From positions 1 to 64,000 of the forward strand of contig JBGRQA010000017.1 in assembly GCA_041725895.1 (NCBI GenBank): 64,000 nucleotides of DNA, read 5' to 3'. Below the pieces are notes generated by a model that was not told where the DNA came from, did no database searches, and worked only from the letters and a program-made list of their open reading frames with translations. Source of the stretch: JBGRQA01 sp041725895. Lineage in GTDB: Bacteria > Bacteroidota > Bacteroidia > Bacteroidales > Marinifilaceae. Every line of letters starts with the position of its first letter. Within the stretch, counting starts at the first letter, position 1. The position numbers and the translations under genes were made by a program. Positions 54,353 to 62,503 of this stretch are shown piece after piece.

Positions 54353-55543
54353 ATGATTATGATAGGATTAGAGACATTGGAAGAGTACTTATTGGAGGAG
54401 ATTTCGAAGCCGGATTCTGTTTCTGAATTATCACTTTACTCGGGACTTGCTGGTAAAATTTACAGTTTGCAGTACTACTATTTGCTTACCAAAGATCCAA
54501 AGGTTCTCGAAATACTGGAAGAACGGGTTGCATTTTTAATGGAGAATATTGAACAGGTTTCTATGACTACCTTTTGCAATGGGCTAAGTGGGGTGTTGTA
54601 TTGTTTAAATGATTTGCGCAAAAATGAGTTAATAAGCATTTCGGAGGAAGACCTGGCGATTGCTGATGCTTTTCTGTTTGAGAATTTTGAGCATGGCTTG
54701 CTTAATAATGATTGTGATTTTTTTCATGGACTAACGGGTGTCGGTTCCTATTTTTTGATGCGGGCTAGGGATACTGGAGAATACAGTCAGGTGAAATACA
54801 TTGTGAATGCTATTCTTTCCAATATAAAAAATGTAAAAGGCTTTAAAACCTGGAAAAAGCTTCCTTATATGGAAGAGGATGAAGAGGTGATCGATCTGGG
54901 CTTTGCACATGGATTACCTTCAATTTTGTTGTTTTTGGCTTCGGTTGCTGAAAATAATATCAGGAGACAGGAGATAGAGGAGGTAATTGCATCCAATTTT
55001 GATTTATTGAAAAGGGTTAAGAACCTTAATACGACTAGAACTTTTTTTCCTGATGGAATTTCCGATGAGTTTATCGGAAACACTGATTCTTCCCGTCTTG
55101 CTTATTGTTACGGTGATATCGGTATTGCATTCTCCTTGCTTCGGTGTGGGGAGATTTTAAATCGTGTGGATTACATCGAGGAGGCTGAGCGAATTGTAGA
55201 GAATACACTTTCGTTTTACCTGGCGGAAGAAGTAGATGAAACTTGTTTTTGTCATGGTTTAGCAGGGTTAATTCTGTTCTATAAATACTTTGCTGTTAAA
55301 TTCAAAAAACCGGTTTACGAGGAAGTTTCAAATCATTGGAGATGTCTGTTAGAGCAGAAGTGGAGGCAGTATGGGGAAAATGCATTGGACTTTACAAGTT
55401 ATAGTAAAGAGCGAGGATATTATAAGGAAACCAACACTGGCTTACTGGAAGGATATTGTGGAGTGTTCTTGGTCTGTATTTCCGACCGAATGCAATTTTC
55501 GAATATTTTGAGATGGAGTAAGTGTTTTTTAATAAATCCCTGA
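54353..55543 (+). CDS. lanC: Lanthionine cyclase LanC
   Basis: This cytoplasmic zinc enzyme adds cysteine thiols to dehydrated Ser/Thr residues to close lanthionine rings. It has 396 residues and the seven-fold GxxG helical-barrel repeats (GLAGKIYSLQYYY, GLSGVLYCLND, GLTGVGSYFLMRA, HGLPSILLFLA, GDIGIAFSLLR, HGLAGLILFYKY and LEGYCGVFLVCI). The zinc ligands of NisC align with C252 (YCYGDIG) and C300-H301 (FCHGLAG). It is the first gene of the locus and is followed 3 bases after its stop by the dehydratase gene, so the genes are clearly an operon. The class I type is supported by the separate LanB proteins. Confidence 0.93.
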   Translation: MIMIGLETLEEYLLEEISKPDSVSELSLYSGLAGKIYSLQYYYLLTKDPKVLEILEERVAFLMENIEQVSMTTFCNGLSGVLYCLNDLRKNELISISEEDLAIADAFLFENFEHGLLNNDCDFFHGLTGVGSYFLMRARDTGEYSQVKYIVNAILSNIKNVKGFKTWKKLPYMEEDEEVIDLGFAHGLPSILLFLASVAENNIRRQEIEEVIASNFDLLKRVKNLNTTRTFFPDGISDEFIGNTDSSRLAYCYGDIGIAFSLLRCGEILNRVDYIEEAERIVENTLSFYLAEEVDETCFCHGLAGLILFYKYFAVKFKKPVYEEVSNHWRCLLEQKWRQYGENALDFTSYSKERGYYKETNTGLLEGYCGVFLVCISDRMQFSNILRWSKCFLINP

Positions 55544-55546
55544 TAA

Positions 55547-57595
55547 ATGAAGAAAGAAGGAATTAGTTTATCCGATAAATGTTTGGTTCGAATACCTCTC
55601 TTCCCTGTACGTTTTTTGGAGGAGTATGTAGGGGAGAATTCTGTTGATCTGGAGGGTATAATAGGTCTCGATAAATTTAAGGAAGCCATCTATTTTGCTT
55701 CCGATAGTGTTTATGAATCGATCTCGAAGAATCATGTAGACGCAAAACTGAAGAAAACCATACTTAAATATTTTTCCAGAGCCTGTTCCAGATCCACCCC
55801 TTACGGATTGTTTGGAGGCGTAGGAGTTGCCAAATTTGGGGAAGGTAGAACCTGTATTAGCTTATCGGGTCAACGCTGTGATATTTCTTTGGATGCTGTT
55901 TTTAAAGAGGAGTTAAAGAAGAAGAGTCTTGGGAAGAAGTATAAAAATTTAACTTTTCTGCTGAATCCAAGTCTGCATAAACAGTACGACCAATACCAAT
56001 ATTTGGTAAAATGTGAATCTGATGATGTTAAAGATTTTGAGATAAGGACGACGGAAGAGACCGAATTTCTGCTTCGGGTAATAGAAATTTGTAGTAGTGC
56101 TAAGCCATTTTTGCAATTGCTTTCTGAGCTGGAATTGAGTTTCGATGGGTACGAAGTCGAAGAATTTTTGGTGCAGTTGATACAGGAACAGATTCTTTTG
56201 CCTGTTGAAAATGAGGAAATGTTTATTGAATACTGTCGGGGAGAAAATGCTGCTTTAGCGGGTCTTGTAGATGGAATTGATGTGCCGATTGAAGAGGTTA
56301 GAAGTAAAATAGGACATGTTGATTCCGGTATATCCTTGTGTGCTCACATGACTTTTGATTTTGGTGGTAGCACTGTGGGGCAGGAGTTAAAAAGCAATCT
56401 GTTGTCGATCGTGGATCTGTGTTCAAGTGATGACCGTCAGTGGAGTAGTATTCTTAATTTAAAGACTTTTCGAGATAACTTTTTGAGGAAGTACGAGGGG
56501 CGAGAGGTTTCTTTGCTGGAAGTTTTTGATGTGGATAATTATCCTTTTAAGCCCTACATAATGGAACTTCCGATGCTTGGTATTCCTTTTCTTGAGGAAT
56601 TTGTTGAGATTGTGAACAGGAAATCGGTTACAGGGGGTGCAGCGGATATGGGTTCTGAGGTACTGGTTTCAAAATTCGACACTTATGAAATTCAAAAAGA
56701 AGAAGTAAACGTTCTCAAGCACTCTAAGATTCCGCCGACTTTTTCAGCCTTGGTTGAGTTGTTTCGCGACAATACTTTTTATTTGAAAGAGATTGGAGGA
56801 GGTTCTGCCATGCCTTTGATTGGACGTTACAAACAGTTGCTTCCCGAAGTGAAGGAATTGATTGGGGAGATATCTTTTTTTGAAGAAAACAAAACGAATC
56901 ATATTATCGCGGAAGTTGATTTTACCCCTTTTATAAAAGCCGAGAATATTGTTCCGGCTTCAACCAGTTACAGCCATACCATACAAATCCATGAATCCCG
57001 TGGTAATGATGCACGGAATATACCCTTGAGTGATCTTGTGGTAGGAGTTGATGAGGAAGGGAAGGTTTATCTAAAGAGTATGAGTTTGGGTAGAATTGTT
57101 ATCCCCAGGATGTCGAATGTTTTAAATTACAGTCGCTCTTTGCTTTCGATTTACAAATTTCTGGGAGATCTGCAGTACCAGTACTCCACGATTATTTTGG
57201 ATACACGTTTTACTCATGATGGTAAATCTGCTGTGTTTTTGCCTCGTGTTACCTACAAAGGGAATATTATTCAAGCCCGCCAATGGTTAATGAACCGGAA
57301 GGTGATGGGGAAAGTCACCCGATTCGAGGAATTCGTTGAAAAACTGGAGAATTTCGTGATGCAATACAAGGTGGAGTCAATGGTGTATATGGTGTCTGGT
57401 GATCAGGAGTTTCTGGTGAATATGCAGAATCAACTGTTTCAGGAAATTCTTTGGGATTACTATAAGAAGTCAGAAGAGATTAAATTCAGGGAAAGGTTTT
57501 CAGACAAAGAACTGCTCGTTAGGGATCATAAAAATGAACAGTATGTAAATGAAGTTGTTTTTTCCTTTAGAAACCAAAATGCCGGTTATGAATAA
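55547..57595 (+). CDS. lanB1: Split lanthipeptide dehydratase, glutamylation subunit (LanB1)
   Basis: This 682-residue protein matches the N-terminal glutamylation domain of class I LanB dehydratases, which activates Ser/Thr side chains with glutamyl-tRNA. The N-terminal LVRIPLFPVRFLEEY carries the family's conserved arginine (R15). The hallmark R-S/A-T-P-Y/F-G-L-F motif is intact (RSTPYGLFGG, R82). A middle part and a C-terminal region (VEVDFTP-like AEVDFTPF, SRGNDARNIPLSDLVVG and FLPRVTYKGNII) also match. The elimination domain is missing and is encoded by the next gene. This split form is known from pinensin biosynthesis in Chitinophaga. It follows LanC with a 3-base gap. Confidence 0.92.
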   Translation: MKKEGISLSDKCLVRIPLFPVRFLEEYVGENSVDLEGIIGLDKFKEAIYFASDSVYESISKNHVDAKLKKTILKYFSRACSRSTPYGLFGGVGVAKFGEGRTCISLSGQRCDISLDAVFKEELKKKSLGKKYKNLTFLLNPSLHKQYDQYQYLVKCESDDVKDFEIRTTEETEFLLRVIEICSSAKPFLQLLSELELSFDGYEVEEFLVQLIQEQILLPVENEEMFIEYCRGENAALAGLVDGIDVPIEEVRSKIGHVDSGISLCAHMTFDFGGSTVGQELKSNLLSIVDLCSSDDRQWSSILNLKTFRDNFLRKYEGREVSLLEVFDVDNYPFKPYIMELPMLGIPFLEEFVEIVNRKSVTGGAADMGSEVLVSKFDTYEIQKEEVNVLKHSKIPPTFSALVELFRDNTFYLKEIGGGSAMPLIGRYKQLLPEVKELIGEISFFEENKTNHIIAEVDFTPFIKAENIVPASTSYSHTIQIHESRGNDARNIPLSDLVVGVDEEGKVYLKSMSLGRIVIPRMSNVLNYSRSLLSIYKFLGDLQYQYSTIILDTRFTHDGKSAVFLPRVTYKGNIIQARQWLMNRKVMGKVTRFEEFVEKLENFVMQYKVESMVYMVSGDQEFLVNMQNQLFQEILWDYYKKSEEIKFRERFSDKELLVRDHKNEQYVNEVVFSFRNQNAGYE

Positions 57596-58442
57596 GAGTT
57601 TGAATATTAATAATAATGTGTTGTTCTTGAAGGTATATGTCGGAACCCTAAAGGCTGACGAATTGCTTGTTGATTTGTTTCAAAGCTTCAATATTCATGG
57701 GAATGAAGATTTTGATTTCTTTTTTATTCGATATGCCGATCCTGATCCGCACCTCCGTTTGAGATTCTTTTTTAGAGATAGGAATAAGATCAAATTCTAT
57801 CTGGAGTCCATACTAAAATATTTCGGTGCTCATCCTTTTGTTCGAAATGTAACTATTGACGATTACCATAGGGAGTTGGAAAGATATGGAGTGGAAAATA
57901 TCGTTAACTGTGAGAAATTGTTTTTTACGGATAGTGCCAACGTAGCTATAATGGTGTTGAATACCCTTGAAGATCAGGAAATGAGATTGCGTCTCGGAAT
58001 AGGTATGTTTTCCTACTATTTGGAGTATTGCTTTGAGGATTGTGAAAAGGTTTTGTCGTACCTGAATACAGTACGGGAATCCTATCGGGAAGAATTCAAT
58101 TATAGTAATGACGTGAAAAATTGTGTTAGTAAACACTATCGCCTTTTGTATTCAGGAAATCTAATTTCTGAGGAGAATGAATTGGTGCATCGGTTTTTGG
58201 AACAGAATATCGATTTGGATCAGTACAGACAGGACCTTCGGAAAATTTTAAGGGAATCTACAGTAGATTCAATGGGATTAATCGGTTCGTTGATTCACAT
58301 GTTCTACAATCGCTTGTTTCCTTCTTATCAACGGGAATTGGAGTATTTGTCTTATGAATTAATGGTTCGTCTCTTTAGAACTAAATTGAGTCTTGAAAAG
58401 AAACACATGAGGAATAATTTATTGCCATGCGACATGGTGTAA
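57588..58442 (+). CDS. lanB2: Split lanthipeptide dehydratase, elimination subunit (LanB2)
   Basis: This is the free-standing elimination (SpaB C-terminal/thiopeptide-type) domain that removes glutamate to give dehydroalanine or dehydrobutyrine. The signature FFIRYADPDPHLRLRF (R48, H55, R57 when starting at 57588) and the later YHRELERYGVENIVNCEKLF match the family. The ATG at 57588 overlaps the LanB1 stop by 8 bases and places the first strand (VLFLKVYVG) at the usual distance; ATGs at 57549 and 57579 are alternatives. It has 284 residues. The tight overlap with LanB1 suggests equal production of the two halves. Confidence 0.9.
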   Translation: MNKSLNINNNVLFLKVYVGTLKADELLVDLFQSFNIHGNEDFDFFFIRYADPDPHLRLRFFFRDRNKIKFYLESILKYFGAHPFVRNVTIDDYHRELERYGVENIVNCEKLFFTDSANVAIMVLNTLEDQEMRLRLGIGMFSYYLEYCFEDCEKVLSYLNTVRESYREEFNYSNDVKNCVSKHYRLLYSGNLISEENELVHRFLEQNIDLDQYRQDLRKILRESTVDSMGLIGSLIHMFYNRLFPSYQRELEYLSYELMVRLFRTKLSLEKKHMRNNLLPCDMV

Positions 58443-58447
58443 AATAT

Positions 58448-58471
58448 ATCTTAGGAAGCCGAAAATAAGAT
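58448..58471 (+). promoter_or_regulatory. Hairpin before precursor 1
   Basis: ATCTTA and TAAGAT pair around GGAAGCCGAAAA, directly after the LanB2 stop. The same element, one pair longer, precedes the second precursor. It may process or insulate the precursor mRNA from the enzyme mRNA. Confidence 0.6.
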
Positions 58472-58510
58472 TGAAAATTTAGAGTAGGCAACATCTAACA
58501 TTAATCAAAA

Positions 58511-58699
58511 ATGAAAAAAATTAAATTTAATTCTAAGAAGTTAGCTAGTCTTTCAAAGACCCAGTTGTCAGCTATTAAGGGTGGTGATTTGACCAATAGC
58601 AATTTCCCTTGCGGTAGTATAAATACCAGATTTACCAGAATTAGTACTTGCTGTACAACTGGTTGTAAGTCGGATAAACTTCAACCGTGTTTAGATTAA
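58511..58699 (+). CDS. lanA1: Lanthipeptide precursor 1
   Basis: This 62-residue precursor of a class I lanthipeptide has a Lys-rich leader of 25 residues, with KKLASLSKTQLSAIKGG, the double-glycine type leader common in Bacteroidota RiPPs. The 37-residue core begins DLTNSNFPCGS and continues TRFTRISTCCTTGC with an extra C-terminal cysteine. It has five Cys (core positions 9, 22, 23, 27, 35) and ten Ser/Thr, so up to five thioether rings are possible. It follows the LanB2 gene in the same operon. Ring topology cannot be told from sequence. Confidence 0.92.
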   Translation: MKKIKFNSKKLASLSKTQLSAIKGGDLTNSNFPCGSINTRFTRISTCCTTGCKSDKLQPCLD

Positions 58700-58750
58700 T
58701 TAGAATTAACATCAAGGTATAGACTTTTTGAGTGCTGTTTTGATGAATAA

Positions 58751-58776
58751 AATCTTAGGAAGCCGAAAATAAGATT
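58751..58776 (+). promoter_or_regulatory. Hairpin before precursor 2
   Basis: AATCTTA and TAAGATT pair perfectly around GGAAGCCGAAAA. It is the duplicate of the element at 58448, and the downstream AGAGTAGGCA spacer is also conserved. Confidence 0.65.
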
Positions 58777-58814
58777 ATAAATGTAGAGTAGGCATCAACA
58801 AACATTAACTAAAA

Positions 58815-58994
58815 ATGAAAAAAATTAAATTTAATTCTAAGAAATTAGCTAGTCTTTCAAAGACTCAGTTGTCAACCATTAAGGGTGGTGATTTGACCAA
58901 TAGTAATTTCCCTTGTGGTAGTGTAAACACCAGATTTACCAGAATTAGCACTTGTTGTAATACTGGTTGTAAAGGTAAAGCATGGCCTTTGTAA
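58815..58994 (+). CDS. lanA2: Lanthipeptide precursor 2
   Basis: This 59-residue paralogue of precursor 1 has a leader that differs by a single Ala-to-Thr change (SKTQLSTIKGG). The core starts DLTNSNFPCGSVN and keeps TRFTRISTCC, but then reads NTGCKGKAWPL and stops. Core cysteines are at 9, 22, 23 and 27; the fifth is missing and the tail differs. Thus one biosynthetic set makes two related products with different C-termini. The start-to-start distance from the first copy is 304 bases, and the 5' flank was duplicated too. A strong hairpin follows. Confidence 0.92.
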   Translation: MKKIKFNSKKLASLSKTQLSTIKGGDLTNSNFPCGSVNTRFTRISTCCNTGCKGKAWPL

Positions 58995-59009
58995 TAGGTG
59001 AATGATTTT

Positions 59010-59039
59010 GACAGCAGAACTCTTATATGTTCTGCTGTC
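59010..59039 (+). terminator. Strong hairpin after precursor 2
   Basis: An 11-bp perfect stem (GACAGCAGAAC/GTTCTGCTGTC) with an 8-base loop ends the precursor region. The T-run is weak (TATTTCC), so read-through to the lipoprotein gene is possible. Confidence 0.75.
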
Positions 59040-59066
59040 TATTTCCTCAATTTTAAAAAGTAAATG

Positions 59067-60191
59067 ATGAATAGTAGAATCCTCCAAATAATTTTTTGTT
59101 TGCTTTTGCTTGGAGCATGCAATTTAGTAAAGTATAAATCAGCACCTATCGCTCTTGATGTTAAGCAGGCTCTTACCAATAAAAAAACATACGATATCGA
59201 ACAAGAGGCCAAACAAATCGATTTTGTTGCCCTGGAAACCCGGGAGGACTGTTTGGTCGGTGAGCTTCGAAAGGTGGTAAAGAATAGAGATTACCTATTT
59301 GTTGCTGATATGAATTCCAATCTTTTCCTTTTTACAAGCCAGGGTAAATTTCTACGTAAAATTGGGGCAACCGGACAAGGAAAAGGGGAATATGCCATTC
59401 TTGCCGATTTTGATGTAGATCGAAAGACCAATGATATTTATATCAACGCAGGTGGTAAGCTGTTGGTGTATTCCATTGGGGGTACATTTCTAAAGAGCAT
59501 CAATTTGGGTTCTTCTTCCTTGCAAGTATTCTGTTTGAATCAAAATGGATGGGCTATGAATATATTGCCTGATGCTCCTAGTGAGGAAGGAGTTGATTCT
59601 GTTGCTTTGGTTGAGGCTGTAAATCTTCAATCGGGTAAGAAAGAGTGTGTTAAATCCGGCGTGGTTCGAAGAACAGGATTTCCTTTCTTTGGTTGGATCT
59701 ATAGCAAAGAGAATTTCACCTATTATAAGCCAGAACTGGGAAACTGTATCTACCGATTAAATGAGAGCAATCAGAAAAGCAAATTCCTTGAACTGGAATT
59801 TGGGGATTTGGCTTTTACCGAGAATCTTTTTGATTTTGGTGCAAATCAAAAGTGGAATAGCCACTATCGGGTGAAGAATTTCATGGTTTTTAAGGATAAA
59901 TTCATGATAAATCTGCAGAAAGGATTGATGGGAGAGGAATTACTGCCTTTGATTTACGATAGGCAGAAAGGGGATTTCTTTTTTCCACAAAACACCGCAG
60001 AAAAGGAAGGTTTGTACTTTGAAAATATTAGCTTGCAACCCTTGGCTGATGAGGAAGAGAATCTGATTTGCAGTATGTCAATACCTGAAATTATAGAGTC
60101 AAAGAATACGGCTACGAATCAAGAATTTCGAAAGATAGCAAGGGATGTCAACAAAAATTCGAATCCTGTATTTGTTATCTGCAAGTTTTAA
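59067..60191 (+). CDS. Six-bladed beta-propeller lipoprotein linked to the lanthipeptide locus
   Basis: This 374-residue predicted lipoprotein has the lipobox LLLLGAC near residue 17. The body has propeller blades: YLFVADMNSNLFLFTSQGKF, IGATGQGKGEYAILADFDVD and YINAGGKLLVYSIGGTFLKS. G-x-G-x-G-E-Y after the first blade is shared with the family and with the gene at 12.3 kb. It begins 28 bases after the hairpin that ends the precursor region, on the same strand. Immunity, peptide binding or an unrelated envelope role are all possible. Confidence 0.75.
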   Translation: MNSRILQIIFCLLLLGACNLVKYKSAPIALDVKQALTNKKTYDIEQEAKQIDFVALETREDCLVGELRKVVKNRDYLFVADMNSNLFLFTSQGKFLRKIGATGQGKGEYAILADFDVDRKTNDIYINAGGKLLVYSIGGTFLKSINLGSSSLQVFCLNQNGWAMNILPDAPSEEGVDSVALVEAVNLQSGKKECVKSGVVRRTGFPFFGWIYSKENFTYYKPELGNCIYRLNESNQKSKFLELEFGDLAFTENLFDFGANQKWNSHYRVKNFMVFKDKFMINLQKGLMGEELLPLIYDRQKGDFFFPQNTAEKEGLYFENISLQPLADEEENLICSMSIPEIIESKNTATNQEFRKIARDVNKNSNPVFVICKF

Positions 60192-60215
60192 TCGGGAATT
60201 TTGTATTCTGAAAAA

Positions 60216-60261
60216 ATGAATAAGAGGGTATAGTGTTCCTTGGTCTTTTATTCATTTTTTT
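60216..60261 (+). terminator. Probable terminator after the propeller gene
   Basis: ATGAATAA and TTATTCAT pair around a 24-base loop and are followed by T residues. The loop is long, so confidence is moderate. Confidence 0.55.
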
Positions 60262-60420
60262 ATATTAAGATCATAGAGACATTCAAATTGTAAGTGCTGA
60301 GGGAGATTTTATTAAATAATACACTTAAAAAAAATGAGGTAGAATAAGGATGGTTAAGTCTCTTTGTCATAGAAGTTAAGGTGGTTTAGCTTGAGTTTAT
60401 TGTTGTGAAAGATTTTCCCT

Positions 60421-61494
60421 TTAATCATTTGGTTCTTCCTCCGGGTGGGCGTTTTTTCCCTCGAAATGGCGTGCTCTTCTTTTCCATTTTTCCCGGGCCA
60501 GGTGTCTCATGTCCTCAATGTTGTCCAGTTCATCCACAATTTCCAGTCCAAGGATGGTTTCGATAATGTCTTCCATGGTCACAATACCTGCGGTACCTCC
60601 GTATTCATCCACTACCAGTGCGATCATTTCGTTTTCGCTGGTAAGCTTTTCGTAGAGAGAAGAAATGGATTGCACGTCCACAACTATTGGTATTGGGCGT
60701 TTGAATTCTTTGAGGCGGGTTTTGTAGGAGCGGTTTAGTAGTTTTCCAAACAGTTCGTTTTTTAAGATGTAGCCGGATACATTGTCCATGTTCTCCTTAA
60801 AAACCGGAATGCGGGAGAATGGCAAGCGCTCCACTTCTCCTGAGTATCGTTTTACAAAGGTGTCTTCATCCTCCATGTGAACTACCACTCTTGGTGTCAT
60901 GATGTCTTTGGCCCGGAGGTAATCAAAGCGCATCAGGTTTTGGATGATAAGGGATTCCGTTTGGCGAAATTCTCCACTAACCATTCCCAGTCGAGCCAGA
61001 GCCGAAATCTCTTCCCGGCTGTCGAATTCTGTTTTTGCTCCCTTTCTTATCCAGCCGGTGATTCCCTGGCAAAGAATAATGATGGGGTAAAGGGGGGAGT
61101 ATAGAAGTATTAAGAGCGTATATACGGTGAAGCTTACCAGTTTACGCCAGTACATCGCTCCTAATGTTTTGGGAATGATTTCCGATAGGATGAGGATTAG
61201 AATGGTTAGCAGGGCGGAAGCCAGGGTAAGGTATTCGTTTCCCCAGAGACGTTGGGCTTCCGCTCCAACACCGGCTGCTCCAAGAGTATGAGCGAATGTG
61301 TTGAGAGTTAGGATGGCGGCAAGTGGTTGATCTATTTTCTCCTTGAATTGTTTCAAATAGTGACTTTTCCGCGTTGATGTTTCTTCAGACCGGGCCACAA
61401 AACTAGGAGTGATACTAAGAATCACAGCTTCCAGTAGTGAGCATAGGAATGAAACACCCAGGGCGATAGCAAGATAAAATAGCAGGATTTCCAT
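60421..61494 (-). CDS. DUF21/CBS-domain membrane protein (HlyC/CorC family)
   Basis: This 357-residue inner-membrane protein has an N-terminal DUF21 domain with about four helices (SFLCSLLEAVILSITPSFVA and SEIIPKTLG, the family signature). A CBS pair follows (residues about 195-320: AKDIMTPRVVVHMEDEDTF, SRIPVFKENMDNVSGYIL and MIALVVDEYGGTAGIVTMED). The usual C-terminal CorC/HlyC transporter-associated domain is absent; the protein ends in a charged tail (REKWKRRARHFEGK). Family members are linked to magnesium or other cation export. The gene is monocistronic. Confidence 0.88.
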   Translation of the reverse strand: MEILLFYLAIALGVSFLCSLLEAVILSITPSFVARSEETSTRKSHYLKQFKEKIDQPLAAILTLNTFAHTLGAAGVGAEAQRLWGNEYLTLASALLTILILILSEIIPKTLGAMYWRKLVSFTVYTLLILLYSPLYPIIILCQGITGWIRKGAKTEFDSREEISALARLGMVSGEFRQTESLIIQNLMRFDYLRAKDIMTPRVVVHMEDEDTFVKRYSGEVERLPFSRIPVFKENMDNVSGYILKNELFGKLLNRSYKTRLKEFKRPIPIVVDVQSISSLYEKLTSENEMIALVVDEYGGTAGIVTMEDIIETILGLEIVDELDNIEDMRHLAREKWKRRARHFEGKNAHPEEEPND

Positions 61495-61597
61495 ATACCT
61501 TTAAAGATAAGAAATCTTTGATTTATTTTAGCTTTGAATAAGAAATTTTGATTATGTATAGAGCACAAGATATTACGATGTATTGAAATTACATCTG

Positions 61598-62353
61598 TTA
61601 AAATGGTTTGTTTTGAATAAAAAAATCCAGGTACTTCCCATCAATATGGAAATAGCGGATGCCCATGTTTTTTAAGCGGAGGATGTCATGACGAACCTCC
61701 TCGCTGGTTGTGAGTTTGGGATACCGAAATTGTTCTATTGCAACAATGGTTTGGATGTGGTTTCGTTTAAGTAGCTTCCAAAGTTCAGAATTGAGTTTTT
61801 TGGGACTTCCGAACCAGAATTTTCCCAAGGAACCAGTGACTGTATGTGCCTTTATTCTGTCCAATTCACTTTGTGTTAAGCGGCGTTTGATTTGTGGTGA
61901 AAGATGTTGTTGGATAAACTCCTCCTTGTTAATACAGTAGAGGGGGAGGTGGAAATTCGTTTGTTCCAGGCATTGATTGATGTGGTCTAGGAAAGAAATA
62001 TTAGGTAGTTGAGTTTTTGAAAGTTTGATGTCGATGATGATTCCTAGCTTTAAGATTTTGCAGAGCTCTAGCCCTTGTCTAAATGAGAGTATCGGTACCG
62101 ATGTGTCCTTATGGTGCATGTGAACTAATTTATCCAATGTAAATTCTTTGCTGGAAGTTTTTGGATTAGGGCCATAGGCGTGCAGAAGAATGGCTTTATG
62201 GTCCAATGTTTCCCGAAGGTCCAGTTCCACCATTTGAAAGCCTGCTAAGGCTGCAGCCTCCATGGCCGGTTGTGAGTTTTCTGGGGAATCCGGTCCGATT
62301 ATTCCTCCCCTATGGGCGATAAGTACGATATTTTCTGGTTGATTCTTCAGCAA
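61598..62353 (-). CDS. Glycerophosphodiester phosphodiesterase-family protein
   Basis: This 251-residue TIM-barrel protein is related to GlpQ/UgpQ. Catalytic positions are visible: H14 in IAHRGG, the PENS motif, E43 and D45 in VELDLRET, and H58 in LLHAYG. The family usually has HD at the last point; here it is HA. No signal peptide is seen, so it is cytosolic if complete. The frame has no ATG before HRGG: it begins with TTG at 62353 and is preceded by a stop 15 bases upstream, so the start codon is TTG or another rare codon, or the 5' end has been changed. It may act on lipid head groups. Confidence 0.78.
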   Translation of the reverse strand: MLKNQPENIVLIAHRGGIIGPDSPENSQPAMEAAALAGFQMVELDLRETLDHKAILLHAYGPNPKTSSKEFTLDKLVHMHHKDTSVPILSFRQGLELCKILKLGIIIDIKLSKTQLPNISFLDHINQCLEQTNFHLPLYCINKEEFIQQHLSPQIKRRLTQSELDRIKAHTVTGSLGKFWFGSPKKLNSELWKLLKRNHIQTIVAIEQFRYPKLTTSEEVRHDILRLKNMGIRYFHIDGKYLDFFIQNKPF

Positions 62354-62441
62354 TTGACAAATGCTTTAAAATGAAGTATAAATTTATATATTTTCAGGAA
62401 AAAATCATTATCAAGTAGTGGTTGTTGGGATAGGAGGAATA

Positions 62442-62482
62442 AAAAAACCGGAAACTCCATAGTTTTGGAAATTCCGGTTTTG
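62442..62482 (-). terminator. Terminator of the SUI1-type gene
   Basis: On the minus strand AAAACCGGAATTTCC and GGAGTTTCCGGTTTT form a stem of about 15 bp with two internal mismatches, followed by T residues. Confidence 0.82.
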
Positions 62483-62503
62483 AAAATTATGTGAGCAATG
62501 CTA

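Noticed and set aside
54353..58442. Thiopeptide or linaridin cluster instead of lanthipeptide
   Set aside because: A LanC with all zinc ligands and Cys-rich cores are present, and no cyclodehydratase or pyridine synthase gene is seen.
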